Origin: Datisca glomerata
Lineage: Eukaryota > Streptophyta > Magnoliopsida > Cucurbitales > Datiscaceae
Assembly (NCBI GenBank): GCA_003255025.1
Contig: QANY01005768.1
Location: 1,500,805-1,564,804 of the forward strand
Length of the DNA: 64,000 nucleotides
Direction of reading: 5' to 3'
Shown here piece by piece: positions 36,103-47,946 of this stretch (positions are counted from its first letter, which is position 1; every line of letters starts with the position of its first letter). Position numbers and translations under genes: made by a program. The notes below the pieces were generated by a model, which saw nothing but the letters and a program-made list of their open reading frames with translations, searched no databases and was not told where the DNA came from.

Positions 36103-37435
36103 GTATCTTTTAACTCATCGTATGAGTATCACTAAAGAAATACCCGTATTTTAACTTCACTACAATTTCAATTTACAACAACATTTTCTATATTAAAAAA
36201 TCAACCATATCTTCTGCATCTTAGTTCAACAAATTGTTTCTTTTAGTTTTCTTCAGTATGCAATTTTTTCAAATTCTCAATAATTTAATTTTTCAACTTT
36301 TCATGAGAAACTTATACACCTCATGTTCATTTTTTTGTGAGAACCCTTCGAAGCTGACCACGTTAATTTAAAACTCTTTAATGTGAAACTTAAGTGAGAA
36401 GTTGTTTGTATGATTCAATGCTAACGGAGATATGTACACTGTATCAAATAAACTGATACCCCTTCAACTCAAAACATGGTTTGGTGCAACTAATGCATGT
36501 TCTGACTTAAAAATGTTATAGTTATCCAATGTCATCCTATTAAAGATCAATTAATTGGAAAAAATGGTCAAAAGTCAGTATATCTTAAACCAACATGCAT
36601 TGGTTTGAATATGGTATATTCTCATTGAAAATATAAATACGTTTCTGATGTCAGCATATCTAATTATAGTTTAGTAGCAAAATTTGACACTTATTTCATA
36701 TTCATTTTTGAAATTCAATATATTTATCTTCTTATAATACTTATCTTTAGATTCTCTAGTTGACTAAGTTTGTTTTGTTTGTTATTTAATTAGATTAAAT
36801 AACCAATTTTGAAATTTATTTATGTTCTCTAATAATATTATGGTATTGTTGAATTTTTAAATTACATCACCTGGCATCCAAATAGTAGCAAACCACACGT
36901 AACATGTATACTTAATCAATTTTATTATATTTTGGTAATGCAAACACAATGAATGTTTATTAATTTTTGCGATGTTGGTAATGTAACAAACCTCAGGCGT
37001 TAAAATTGTTAAAAGTTTGTGTATTATATGTATAAAATGTTTTATAATTGATTTGTAAATGAGAACTTGTGGCGAACTTGAAGAGACTGAATATAGACGC
37101 ATTTTTTGTGCACTATAAATGCACCTGCATATTAATTTATATTTTTTAGTATTTTTAAGTGTCTTGTTATCTTATTTATGTTTGTTTGAATCAATACTTT
37201 AATTAATCTTTTCACTCTAATAGTAATTCTTAAGTAATGTAATCATAATTTACCGAGTAACTATTTAATAAAGCAGCAATTTAATAGATGAATAGAACTA
37301 TCTTAACTAAAAAGACACAAGTAATACAATGAAAGATATAATTTATTTTTAATGAAAGTAAGGAACTTTTGTGATACATTGAATTTTTAAGTAAATAAAT
37401 TTTTGTGGCAGTTATAAAATAATCCAATTTTTTAA
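36103..37435. other. AT-rich interior of the Helitron, no gene
   Basis: Very AT-rich sequence without recognisable coding or terminal repeats. Confidence 0.45.
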
Positions 37436-37439
37436 AATG

Positions 37440-39200
37440 CATTCCACACCATCATCATTTGGAAATTGGAATTGTGTTGCTCGCATCAACTATTTATTCA
37501 ATAATGATCTGTTCTTTAGCTCTCTCTTTATCATTCTTCTCGTCAACCCTTGTGACAAATTTGAATTTTTTGCTCTGCGACAGCACAAGATTCTTGTAAT
37601 ATTGACTATTTTCTTTTTTCCCAACCTACATAGAAAAGAACAATAAATTGTTAATAATTAGCAAATCTTGAAACATGAATAATTATAATTGGTATGAAAT
37701 CGTACCCCTAAAACATTTGTTGCATGTTGACTAATGCTGCATCTAATTATATTATAGCTTGCATCGAAGATTGTTACATAAGCTCATGTCGTCACATCTG
37801 ATATTATAATGCATAATATGTATCTCTTAACAATAGGAACATCTTCACTTTCACATTTTAGACATTTTGACTTTGCATTACATATTTTACGTACCTCAAA
37901 CCATAGACGGTCTTTATTAATAATCTTTATTATTGACGCTTCAAATGAGCAAACATTATGATTTACTTTGTTCTCTGGATAATGTCATTTAATTTGACTA
38001 ATGTAACTCCTTTCATGTTCTTAGAAGGATTCAAATAGATATGTGGTTTTTTTCCAAGAATTAATGATTTCATTCTGCAAAAGAGTAGATAGTTTTCTAA
38101 ATTCTTATCATTAGATAATATTATAAAAATTAGTATTAGAGTTCAATGCTACCTTCCACATAGAACAATAACCTCTTTAATATTTCGATCAATTCCAATG
38201 TCACTATTCCTAGTCATTGACAGACTTGCTTCACCTGTAAAGTTAAATTCAATATATAAAGATAAAGATGGGAGCATATGTTGATGCTAGTAATTAGCAA
38301 TATTACCCTAATATAATGAAGCTTTGATATAGCTGGCCACTATCACTGGATATTCATGCAAATGCTTTTCTAGTTCTTGGCCTTCATTCTCAGCCAAGTC
38401 TTCCTACAATGTCATTTTCAGAGTTTCTGATCTGTTTTATTAGCAAGCATTAATATTTTATGTAAAGCTAGGAAATAAGATTGAGATGAATTTATTAAAT
38501 AATCCAGGTTATATTGTACCGTTCGTTGAGTAGAACAATTTCTCTTCTTCTCTTGCTATCATTACGAAGCTTAACATAGAAAGTTGACTTAACATTGACA
38601 ACTATTCCAATGATATCTATTCAATGAAAATAGTATTTAAATAGGTTGGTAGACCATGATGGTTAAACATAAGGGTTTGCACTTGGAGAGTATTTAAGTT
38701 TTACTCTTACCCATCATCTTCTCATCCTCGATAAATGCAGAAATATCTGCGTAGTCAGTGAATTGATACTGAATCAGATCAATATTGATATATCTTCAGT
38801 GATATCTTTTACCTCGGTTGCTGTAGTGAATGTTATCTCTATTTTATCCTTAATATTTGAATACATGTTGATAGTTCTAACATTACTATTCTTGAAGGTT
38901 TGGTTCTTCACCAGAGATTCTCCTAGACGTTGATTTCTTGGTTAAATAGAACAGCTTAAACTTCCATACCCTACATAAAGCAATAATCAAATTATTAAAA
39001 AAATGATTAGTAATATCTAATAAATCTAATAAAGTGAAAAAAGCATCTAATAAAAAATAATAATAACATATCCAGTTTTTCATCTCTTTATCCAACAGAA
39101 TTAGCTTCATGATCTTGACATCTTCATTTTTTTATTGAAGGTCTTTACATTATTTTTTCTGAGAATCAAGTCACTGAGAAACCACTCACTTTCAAAAACC
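37440..39200 (-). pseudogene. RPA70-like (replication protein A large subunit) pseudogene with introns
   Basis: Minus-strand exon-like pieces in order: EDVKIMKLILLDKE (about 39120-39072), VWKFKLFYL (about 38970), IEITFTTATEVKDITED (about 38850-38795), LIQYQFTDYADISAF...DEKMM (38775-38712, then a GTAAG donor), DIIGIVVNVKSTFYVKLRND (about 38620), EDLAENEGQELEKHLHEYPV (38405-38345), SLSMTRNSDIGIDRNIKEV (about 38235), a zinc-finger-like WFEVRKICNAKSKCLKCE (about 37910-37855), AYVTIFDASYNIIRCS (about 37770), and a final exon ending KERAKEQIIIE. This follows the OB-fold and RPA_C order of plant RPA1/DUF223 proteins. Such genes are often carried by plant Helitrons. At least one in-frame stop (TGA near 37783), degraded zinc ligands and poor junctions mark it as a pseudogene. 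Confidence 0.75.
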
Positions 39201-41290
39201 TCTAGTTCTTTGATGGTAGTAAACACTTTGAGGATCCAAATATAATATGCCTTCTATTGCAGTGTATTGATGTGACTGAAAAAATCAAGTTTCTGCATTA
39301 TTTATATAAAAATGGTTTCAAGCATTAATCTTTAACATTTGAATGTATATACATTAATTGAGAATGTAGGTCAATTTTAGACTCTTCATTAACATTGATG
39401 TATAATTTGAATCAAATCGTCATGTAGCTTATCTAAAATTAAATTCAAAAGAAGAGTATTTAGGATTAAAAATGTTTCTCCAGACTAAGGTGTTTTCTAA
39501 GATATTCTAGATTAAGATATGAGATTCAAATATAGTCAAGTTATTGTAACCAAATCTCAAAAAGGATACAAACATTTTTTTTTTGGAAAAATGAATAAAA
39601 TTCTTTCGAGGGTGAACTTGATGATGTTAACATTTAAAATTTGATCTGAAGTACAATTTCAAGTGATATTTCAAGGTTGGGAAAAAGAACTATCATGATA
39701 TTTGTGACATTAAACATTAACTAAATCTAAACAAGATAGCTGTGTCTAGCATTCATGTATGAAAATGCTATATAGCATCCACTATTATGAGTTGGCAGTT
39801 TATTGGGTCTTACACATGTGCTTAAAATAAGGAAAGATATTTTTCAATTATGATATGATTGTGTGATCTCTTGACACGTACAATGCTACATCAAAGTAGT
39901 GTTAAGCGAGATGTTGTTATATAGCAATGTTCTTCACACATATTGTAGCTTTTCTAATTATTTTGAGCAATACAAACAAGTATTAAACATGCATCCGCTT
40001 TGCGACTCTATGCTACTTTTTTCTATCGCTCTCATTTCTATCATATTATTTACGTTTTAAATATAGGTTTAAGTATCGGGTAGAATAAGATTCTTTTTGT
40101 TATTGAATATGTCGTTTTATTTCTTTTAGTCGAAAAGTAAGTGTTTCACACATGTTAAACCAATTTAAAATATACTTAGATTTTAAAAATTACTATTAAC
40201 ATTGAAATAAATACAATATCTTTTATTATTATTGTAAATCTAAACTAAAAGTAAAATAGTAATAATCATAAATAAACTAGCTTATTTATAATGTTGAAAT
40301 TGTACTATACAGTTGCTCTGTGACTCGTATGAAAAATGATATTATTTCATCAACTTGTCATACTCTTAAGAAATGATCATATCATATTAAAAGATAATTT
40401 TTTTTATAAAAAAATATATTAATGTCTTTCTCTAAATTCATTTATATAAATGTTCAGGTTGTTGATGACATATATACTACATAATATTTTATTTTTAAAA
40501 TTTCTAATAAAAAATCATTGTTCACTTAAAAATAAATATTCATTATATACAAATTAAAAGATATTTAAATTCATGTTTACATATATTTAACTTTTTAACT
40601 ATATAATGTTATGAAATATTTAATTTTATGAACTATTATACAAATTACTATTAAATAGAAAATAAAATTATATTATATGAATAAATGAGAAAAGAGCTGA
40701 TGTTACTACAAATTGTCATGTTATCTAGAAATTATTATATCATGTTTAGATAATTATCTTATTAAAAATTTTATCAACATAAATATTATGTTTATCATGA
40801 ATAATTTATTTAATTTCTTGATAACATAAATAGTACAGAAGATTTATGTTATAAATTTCTAACATATTATTATGAGTAATATTATTTAGTACAACTTGTG
40901 ATGCACCCCAATCCACGTGGTAAAAGTGGATTAGTTATAGTTTTTTCACTATCAAGGTACGTGAATCTAATATATTCATGTAAACTTATGATGCACCACG
41001 GATAAATATCATAGGATAAAAGATTTTAAAATTTATATTTACGGATATTCACTTATATAATTATGTAATATTATAAGAATATTTAATTTTGTAAAATACT
41101 TATAAACAAATTACTATTCTTTGACTAGTTATAAAGAAATTATTATTGGATAGGAGATAAAATTTCGTCACATGAATTAAATGAGAAAAGAGATTAAATA
41201 TCTAATTTGTATCATATTTAAGGGGCTTTAAAGGGTAAAATGATTTAAAAATTCTCACTTTTAAGCCCCTTTTGTTATAGTATATATCAA
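39201..41290. other. Non-coding 5' part of the Helitron, with internal duplication
   Basis: AT-rich sequence without coding. Segments about 40600-40700 and 41080-41200 resemble each other (ATATTTAATTTT, ACAAATTACTATT, AATGAGAAAAGAG). The last 1.1 kb resembles 27160-27720. A short inverted pair, AAAGGGGCTTAAAAG and TTTAAAGCCCCTTAA on the minus strand, lies near the proposed 5' end (about 41230-41275). Confidence 0.5.
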
Positions 41291-41499
41291 GATCATTTAG
41301 GCTTGAATTTAAATAAAATATACCAATCAATTTCAAAGATAAAAATCTTCAGCTAAGAAAATGAGCAAACATTTCCTATGATAATATGGAGGATGCAAGT
41401 AATTGTAGAGACCTTAAACTTAACTAGTGATAAAGCCCTAAATGAGATTCATGTACTTGAAAATGATGAAAATAAAAAAATAAGTTGTTTTTTATGGGG

Positions 41500-43400
41500 A
41501 ATGGATGGACCGAAAAGAAATAATTGTCGATAATATTTTTGCATATAATATAGCATATGACGTCATGAAAGAAAATGAGGATCTTAACCCTAATTCTGTT
41601 GAATATGCAAACATAGAAATGGTTTACCAAAATGGAATGATCCAATTCAAGCAGAATTATATTTACTTGCAAAACGTGAAGTTTTTAGACCTGTAGTTCG
41701 AACATGCACAAATAGGTGTTGGTACGACCATGAAATGATAAAAATGAAGTCGTAAGATATAACTAAAGCACACTTTGTAGACATGGCTTTTTGCAACGAC
41801 ATGGTATTGACTATGAAGAGACATATGTTCTTATGGTGGATACAATTATAATTCGATATTTCATTACTCTGACAATGCAAGAGAAACTATATATGCAACT
41901 GATGGATGTGATTGCCTCCTATAAATATGGTTCACATGACAGTGATATTTATATGAAATTACTTGAAGGATTTAAAATGCCTGAAGCAAATAACTCAAGT
42001 TCTCGAGAAATTTATTCAATCAAATTACAAAGATATTTATATGGATTAAAGCAATCTGAACGTATGCGGTGTGATCGTCTTAGTGAATATTTGATAGAAA
42101 GAATGGTAAGAACGATCTAATTTACCCATGCATTTTTATAAAGAAATTGGAGTCTGGGTTTGTTATAATTGTTGTGTATGTTGATGCCTTAAACATTATT
42201 AAAACTCTTATAGAACTTCCAAAAGCAATAAATTATTTAAATAAGGAATTTGAGATGAAAAACCTTGGAGAAACTAAGTTTTGTATTGGCCTGCAAAACA
42301 AGTATCAGACATATGATATCATTATTTATCAGTCATCATACACCAAAAAAGTCCTTATAAGATTTTATATGGACAAAGCACATCCATTAAGTACCCCCAA
42401 TGATTGTTCGATTACAGGATGTGAAAAAGAATCATTTTCGACCTCGTGAAGATAATGAAGAACTTTTTGGACTTGAAGTCCATACCTTATTCCAATAGGT
42501 GCACTAATATATCTTGCAAATGGTACACGATTTGGTATAACATTCGCTCTAAGTTTGTTTGTAAGATATAGTTCTTCTCCAACACAAAGAGCATTGGAAT
42601 ATGGTTAACATGTATTTTATTATTGAAAAAATTACACTTAACCTCCTCAAACTACCATTAATAGACATTTTAAACTCTAAACTTTAAAATGTTATAGTTT
42701 GAACCCTAAACTATATGAAACTCACAATTTTAATCTTAGATGTAACTCTGTCTACTGCAAGTTAATTTTTTAGCAGAACGTCGTTGTTTTTCCTATCTGA
42801 GATGATGTCAATATTGATTATGTTATCTCTAATAGATAAAATGGCGTTGTCTCAAATAAAAAAAATGATGTCATTTTGTTAAAAAAACTATAGTGTAGTA
42901 GACGAAGCTATATATTAGGGTTAAAATTATGAGTTTCAGATAGTTTAGGGATTAAACTATAATATTTTAAGGTTTACGGTTTAAAGTATCTATTAGTGAT
43001 AGTTTGAGGTTGTAAAGTATAATTTTCCCTTTATTATTTATGAAGAACAACTGATATGAGTTCATTTTATTCAAATAAATCCAAACTATAGTCGATTGGT
43101 TATGCAGATGTAGGGTATTTATTTCCTGGCAAGTTGACCTATGCTTGCAGCATTATCTTCATACAGTGTGTTTGAGTTTCTTCAGAAGAAAGTAGTCCAC
43201 ACATCTTCTGAATATGTTGGGTTATCGATCTCAACCATACGCATATTTCTTCAGAAGGATACATTAAAGGAGACAGAACAAAACATATTTCATCGAAATA
43301 TTTTTCACACATGATCTTGATAAATGTGGTGATAGTGATGTTCAATAAATTCGTTTGAATGAAAAATATGGCAGACTTATTTTGAAGAGTAAATATGTGT
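41500..43400 (+). pseudogene. Copia reverse transcriptase/RNase H relic, interrupted and rearranged
   Basis: Plus-strand RT pieces: ENEDLNPNSVEYANIEM (41571-41623), GIDYEETYVLMVDTI (41803-41850), MDVIASYKYGSHDSDIYMK and LQRYLYGLKQSE (41900-42060), ESGFVIIVVYVDALNII (42148-42199), FEMKNLGETKFCIGLQ (42249-42296), FYMDKAHPLSTP (42364-42400). The catalytic box is YVDA instead of YVDD. The reading is then interrupted by a MITE (42625-43029) and resumes with IGYADVGYLF (about 43093-43122). The next RNase H block (VWLRSITQHIQ, then LYEDNAA in a shifted frame) is on the minus strand at about 43140-43255, i.e. inverted. EGYIKGDRTKHIS at about 43256-43295 is plus again. It is a different copia lineage from the one at 745-9541. 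Confidence 0.85.
42625..43029. mobile_element. Mutator-like MITE with long TIRs and 9-bp TSD
   Basis: The two ends are inverted copies over more than 100 bases. The left begins GAAAAAATTACACTTAACCT; the right, reversed, begins GGGAAAATTATACTTTACAA. The flanks carry the 9-bp direct repeat TTTATTATT (42616-42624 and 43030-43038). The 405-bp length, long terminal inverted repeats and 9-bp duplication fit a Mutator-derived MITE. The centre carries AACGTCGTTGTTTT and its near-inverse. No coding sequence. Confidence 0.9.
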
Positions 43401-43885
43401 TGCACTCTTTTTCCCTTGACCAAGGATTTGTCCCACTGAGTTTTCCTAGTAAGATTTTTAATAAGACAACATTCATTTGCGTATTGTATACGAGAATAAT
43501 GTACTTTTTTCCTTCACTAGGTTTTTTCCCTCATGTTTTCCCTAGTAAGATTGCAACGAGACATATTCTTTATGTAATGAACATAGAAGGGTGAGTTTTA
43601 TAAATAATAGTAGTAATGGATGACCATTAGTATATGACCCTAGAAATTCCCAACTCATCAACTCCTATCTCTTCATTCTCTTCATCCCTATGTATCTCTT
43701 ATTATTTGTAAGCCTATAAGTGAATTGCAAGAGTGACATTTTCTCTTATCTCGCATTGTTCTTTTTAGTATTCTTTATTTATTCTTACTTGTCCAACCGA
43801 ACCAAACCACTAAAACAGGTTTGATTCGATTCGGTTGGTTCAATTTTTTAAAACATGCATGTTTGTAAATTAATATATACATAGA
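43400..43885. other. Probable 3' UTR and LTR remnant of the copia relic
   Basis: Sequence after the RNase H relic (TGCACTCTTTTTCCCTTGACC, TTTTCCTAGTAAGATT repeated at 43441 and 43547) resembles the 3' untranslated part of plant copia elements. A purine run AGAAGGGTGAG at about 43585 could be the polypurine tract, with an LTR starting TTTTATAAATAATAG after it. Positions 43800-43850 carry GAACCAAACC/TTCGGTTGG words of hAT-MITE type, without defined ends. Confidence 0.35.
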
Positions 43886-44211
43886 GTAGGTCTATAAGAA
43901 CCTTAATTTCATCTCGAGATCAGTAATCTGGTTAGCAGTAGCTAGAAGATATCGTTGGGTGTCAGTTAAGACATTGATACTTGGTCCATTCATATCAAGA
44001 CCATTCATTTCAACTATGGCTTTTCAATAGTTGGCTTCAGTTATCATGATGCATGACTTAGAGCAATAAGGTTGTTCAGAAGTAGCAGAGGAGTCAAAGT
44101 CAGATTCATAAATATGAGCAAAATCATCATCTGTACTAGCTTCTGTAAAACTGCCTTCAGAGACACAATTTAAGATTTTCCGTTGGGTCTCCTCATCCAA
44201 GGATAGCTCAT

Positions 44212-45248
44212 TCAGCTTCTTCTTAAATTTGGATCGGCGTTTATTAGCATAGTGACCTCGTAATCCACACTTATAACAGGAGCCTTTAGACTTATGTTTC
44301 TGGAGGAATTTTTTTTAATAAAAGTCTGAGGGGAATATTTGTGTCTGGATTTCTTCTTAGAGAAATATTTACGATGAGACTTATAGGGCTTGGAAGTCCT
44401 ATGTGGTTGAGAGGTAGATGGATACTGTATATTAGTATCATAGGTAAATTGAACACAGAATTCACTCAATTCCTTTCTGTTATCTAAATTCTGATTTTTC
44501 ATCATATGATGTAATTTCATGTCACTACAAAGAGCTAATCATTCTTCAATGACAAAGGCAACAAGATGGCCATAAGTATATTGTTCGTAAGGAATGTCCA
44601 TCTGATCATGTTTATCCCTGAGCTTGTTACGAACATTTTCAGCAAATACACTAAGGACGCCATCTATGAATTTGTCCTTTCAATGTTCATTGTTAGCGTC
44701 ACTTCTCTGCATAACTTTCATGAGAAAGATAATCTATTATTCACCATTTTATTGGCCCAAGAGTGGTTAATACTGATAGACATAGAGAATTATTACAGAA
44801 TCTTAGATGCCCCATCTTAACCCATTTCCGGTGAGACAATTATCCCACCATCCTTTAAGAGTTCTTGTAAAACCACGAGGAATCTACAGATTTGGTGATC
44901 AGTATTGTCATTATGTTTGTAAACTGAGGAGTACATAATCATCTGGTGTATAGTTTCAAAAACTTGATATTCAGTTTTTCCATCTATGTTCCATTCATAA
45001 ATGGTTCTACCATGATAAGATTTTTTAGTATGAAGAAAATCTTCTTCATACAACAGGTCATGTGGGGTTGGTTTAAGATAATAATATCTACTAGGTCCTA
45101 TTAAAGTCATACGAGTAGTAGATCTTTTAGAATATGTATGGGAAAGTTTATTGATATTATCATCAAAGTTGTTCTGAATATCCAAACTTTGGGTAAGAGA
45201 AAAATCTTCAGATTCTTCATGATGAGGTGAATCATCCTGATTCATCAT
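44212..45248 (-). pseudogene. Pararetrovirus coat-protein region with degenerate zinc knuckle
   Basis: Block 45248-44817 carries the conserved coat-protein segment IYEWNIDGKTEY and the following helical region. Block 44520-44212 covers the basic region, and the zinc knuckle follows in a shifted frame at about 44268-44225 (CYKCGLRGHYANKR). The last cysteine of the CX2CX4HX4C pattern is arginine (CGC for TGC). A frameshift near an A/T run at about 44310 separates it from the upstream frame. The coat protein would package viral DNA. Confidence 0.75.
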
Positions 45249-46189
45249 ATTCAGTTATCCTGAAGTTTCTAGAGTGGAAATCTTAAGGTTTTTTATTTTT
45301 CCAATAAGAGTTTCCATAAAGTCATCCTCCTTCTTGGTAGATTTTAATTTAAAATTTTGAACTTCAATAGGGTTTTATAGTAACAGGCTCAAGGTTAAGC
45401 TTCTGTTGATCAACGGAATTTTGTTGAGTCTTAGTATCCTGTATTTAGTCAATATGATCTTCAATACGGGTTAACTGAGTTCCTATAGTTTGAAGGAAAA
45501 GATTAATATAATTATTATGTTTGGTTAAGGGGAGAATATCCTTCAATTCTAACAGGTTCTTGATGACTAGCTTTATATGGGACTTTAGTATAAGGATTTA
45601 CAACTAAAGGTTTTTTATTCCCATTTCGTAGAACAAGTTCTAATAATAAAGGTGGTGAATGAGTAGAATGGTAAGCACAACCACATGTGGTTATCTAAGT
45701 CTTTTGCATATTGGAAAGAACTTGTATCTGCTGGTCATCATGTATTTTAACATGTAAGGTAAGATGATAATATCATTCAAGAAAAGACTGAAGATACTGA
45801 TCTTTGTTTAACTGGTAGTACTAAAGATTCTTAAAATCTAAAAGCTGTTGAGGATTATGGTTTGAAAAATACCAATTCCTAATATCATGATACTTTGGCT
45901 GCATAAAATCCTGGTGAACACTTTGTCTTAATAAACTTCTGGGTGTAAAATCCATCAAAGATTAAATTACATATCACTGATAGTTGGGCTACTAGGCCTT
46001 CTGTTACCATTTGATTCATAAACACCATGAGGTATCTGGTTGTCAGATATGTGGATTCCTTTGATATAATCTTCAGGGATAAAGGAATTCTCATACCATT
46101 AGATCACATGGGTTCAAATATGGATTGCCTAGAATATTCAGGAAGATCAACCTTATAAGGAGGAGTACTTTTGTTGTTAATACTAGAAA

Positions 46190-47027
46190 GGCTTCTAGTT
46201 AAAGGTTTCTGAAAATGAAGATAAACATTACCTCATTGGGTTTGAATGACATCTTTAATAGATTGTCTAATTATAGGTTCAGTTGGTACGCCATTAGAGA
46301 TTTGCCACATTTCAGGAAAAGTAATATCAGCCCAAGGTATCATGTAAGTATAGCTACCTGGCTATTGAAGATATCAGTATCAATAAGGAAAGTATGTCCT
46401 TGCTCACTTTGCTTCCGGGTGTAAGGATTTAAGGTCGAGAGAACCTTAAGATGAATCCTGAATAAGATGGCAAAAGGAGATTATCCTGGAAGATAGTCAT
46501 AACCATGTAATTGAACTCTAAGTTCAAGGACTTTGGCTAAATTACTGTCAAAAATAGTAACACTCAAATTAGGATAGATATTAAAATATACTAGTCCATG
46601 AGATAAACTGGTCTCTATGGCTTCCATAAGAGAGGATTTTCAGTTAAGACATCTACCATCACGAAGAGTGCATTGTATGTTGGTGTTCTGACCTAATAAA
46701 GTCAATGGCTTGAAAGTAATTTGCACAAGTCCTATATGCAGATATTTATTCTTTTGCATAAAAGGATATAAATCATGTATATTCAAGAGATAAATTATAT
46801 CATCATTATTCTGTAAAGAAATAACATATTCAAAAGTTTTGATTATCTTTCTATTGGTGAAATCAAAAGTTCCAATTTTATAAATTGTTTCTGGTAAAAC
46901 TTTGGGTATGGTCCATTTATCCAAAGCTTCTTTAACATCATAATAAGCAATTAATTCTATAACTTATGAAGTTGATACTACTGTATTAGCTACTGTTGTG
47001 ATAGAAGGAGGTCTTAATTCAGACATG
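46190..47027 (-). pseudogene. Pararetrovirus movement-protein region
   Basis: The frame begins at the ATG at 47027 (MSELRPPS), just 3' of the primer-binding site, as usual for ORF1 of this group. It has a stop after about 20 codons and then runs as 46924-46640, with DKWTIPKV and SLQNNDDIIYLL. It is colinear with the fragment at the window start. Downstream sequence to about 46190 is interrupted. Movement proteins modify plasmodesmata for cell-to-cell spread. Confidence 0.7.
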
Positions 47028-47092
47028 TTTATTTAGCGACCATGTATGAATAATTTAAAGAGAATATAAACATTATTATAATCAAAACTATT

Positions 47093-47108
47093 CATGACTC
47101 TAATACCA
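47093..47108 (-). promoter_or_regulatory. Pararetrovirus tRNA-Met primer-binding site
   Basis: The minus strand reads TGGTATTAGAGTCATG, the caulimovirid initiator-tRNA-Met complement with a few C-to-T changes. It lies about 65 bases upstream of the movement-protein start and marks the conventional zero point of the viral map. Confidence 0.75.
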
Positions 47109-47940
47109 ACTTTAGCTAACCAACACGCAACTCTTAAGTGAGGAGGCTGACCATTACACAGATAGTTAATACAAAGAACAAAATAACTCATAATTAGAAC
47201 GTCTGTCAACCTTTTACTTGGGTCAACAGTCCTAACACAATCACTGCTCAATGGACATTACCAATACACGACTTGTTGAAAGTCCAACCAATTATTCATT
47301 GATTGTTCTCTGAATATACTGTGTTATACAGTGATTGCTTCATCATCCTTAATAGCTATACATTGAGTGCTTGGGAGTTAGCATGGATCATGAATACTAA
47401 AGAATATAGTAATGGTTATATTGGGTTTAAATTATAATATACATGGTATCATACACTTATTGTTAAATTAAAAGGGAGAAGAACTTACTGTTGAGAGCTT
47501 GATAACTCGTGCAGTATTAAGATGTACTGATGATCCCAATATAAGCTTCAAGATATATGCACTCTATTGGATGTAATATAAGACTGATGTAATAAAAGAG
47601 TTTAGAGAGAGGGAGTAGAGAGAAGGGAGAGCATTTTTATTTCTCAACACATGAGAGCCTAATACAAAACTAAAGGCTTGTTCCTCAACAAAGGGTGAGG
47701 TTCCCTTTTTTAATACAAAAAAAGTAAAAGTACAGGGAAAAGAATGATAAGGTGGCATGTTCTGGAATGGCTGGAGTCGTGCATCCTCATCTTCTTTACT
47801 CTTCAGAGTGGTAATCTACTTTAAGAAAAGTATATTTGTCTTATGCTGATAATGGTAGCTACTTTATAAAAGTAGTTACGTCTTCTTCAATGAGTGGGAG
47901 ACATTGTCTTTGTCTATTCTTTTCCTGTTGATAATGGGAG
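47109..47940 (-). promoter_or_regulatory. Pararetrovirus intergenic region
   Basis: Non-coding sequence lies between the ORF2-like frame and the primer-binding site, where the viral promoter and polyadenylation signals should be. Pyrimidine-rich runs occur at about 47575-47640. I could not assign a TATA box with confidence. Confidence 0.5.
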
Positions 47941-47946
47941 ACAAGA

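Larger units (their letters stand above)
27726..41292 (-). mobile_element. Putative large Helitron (about 13.6 kb, host to nested elements)
   Basis: On the minus strand a possible 5' end TCTTGATATATACTATAAC starts at 41292 after an A, and the 3' end ...GCGTTGCACATGCTTTCTTACTAG stops at 27726 before a T. This fits the Helitron rule (A, TC...CTRR, T) with a decayed GC-rich palindrome near the 3' end. Inside, on the same strand, are two typical plant Helitron genes in ruined form: an RPA70-like gene (39200-37440) and a piece of the Rep/helicase protein (28190-27861). Nested inside are a minisatellite (29080-30280) and a CACTA element (30283-35554). The helicase core (RecD-like) and the Rep HUH motif are not found. 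The end calls are inference; the two gene relics are the firmer evidence. Confidence 0.6.

Noticed and set aside
37440..39200. A functional host RPA70 gene
   Set aside because: In-frame stops, degraded zinc ligands, incomplete exons and location inside a Helitron-like element point to a transposon-borne pseudogene.
43139..43423. A 94-codon minus-strand open frame
   Set aside because: Part of it is the inverted RNase H block of the copia relic, and the rest is antisense of the same relic, so it is not a separate gene.
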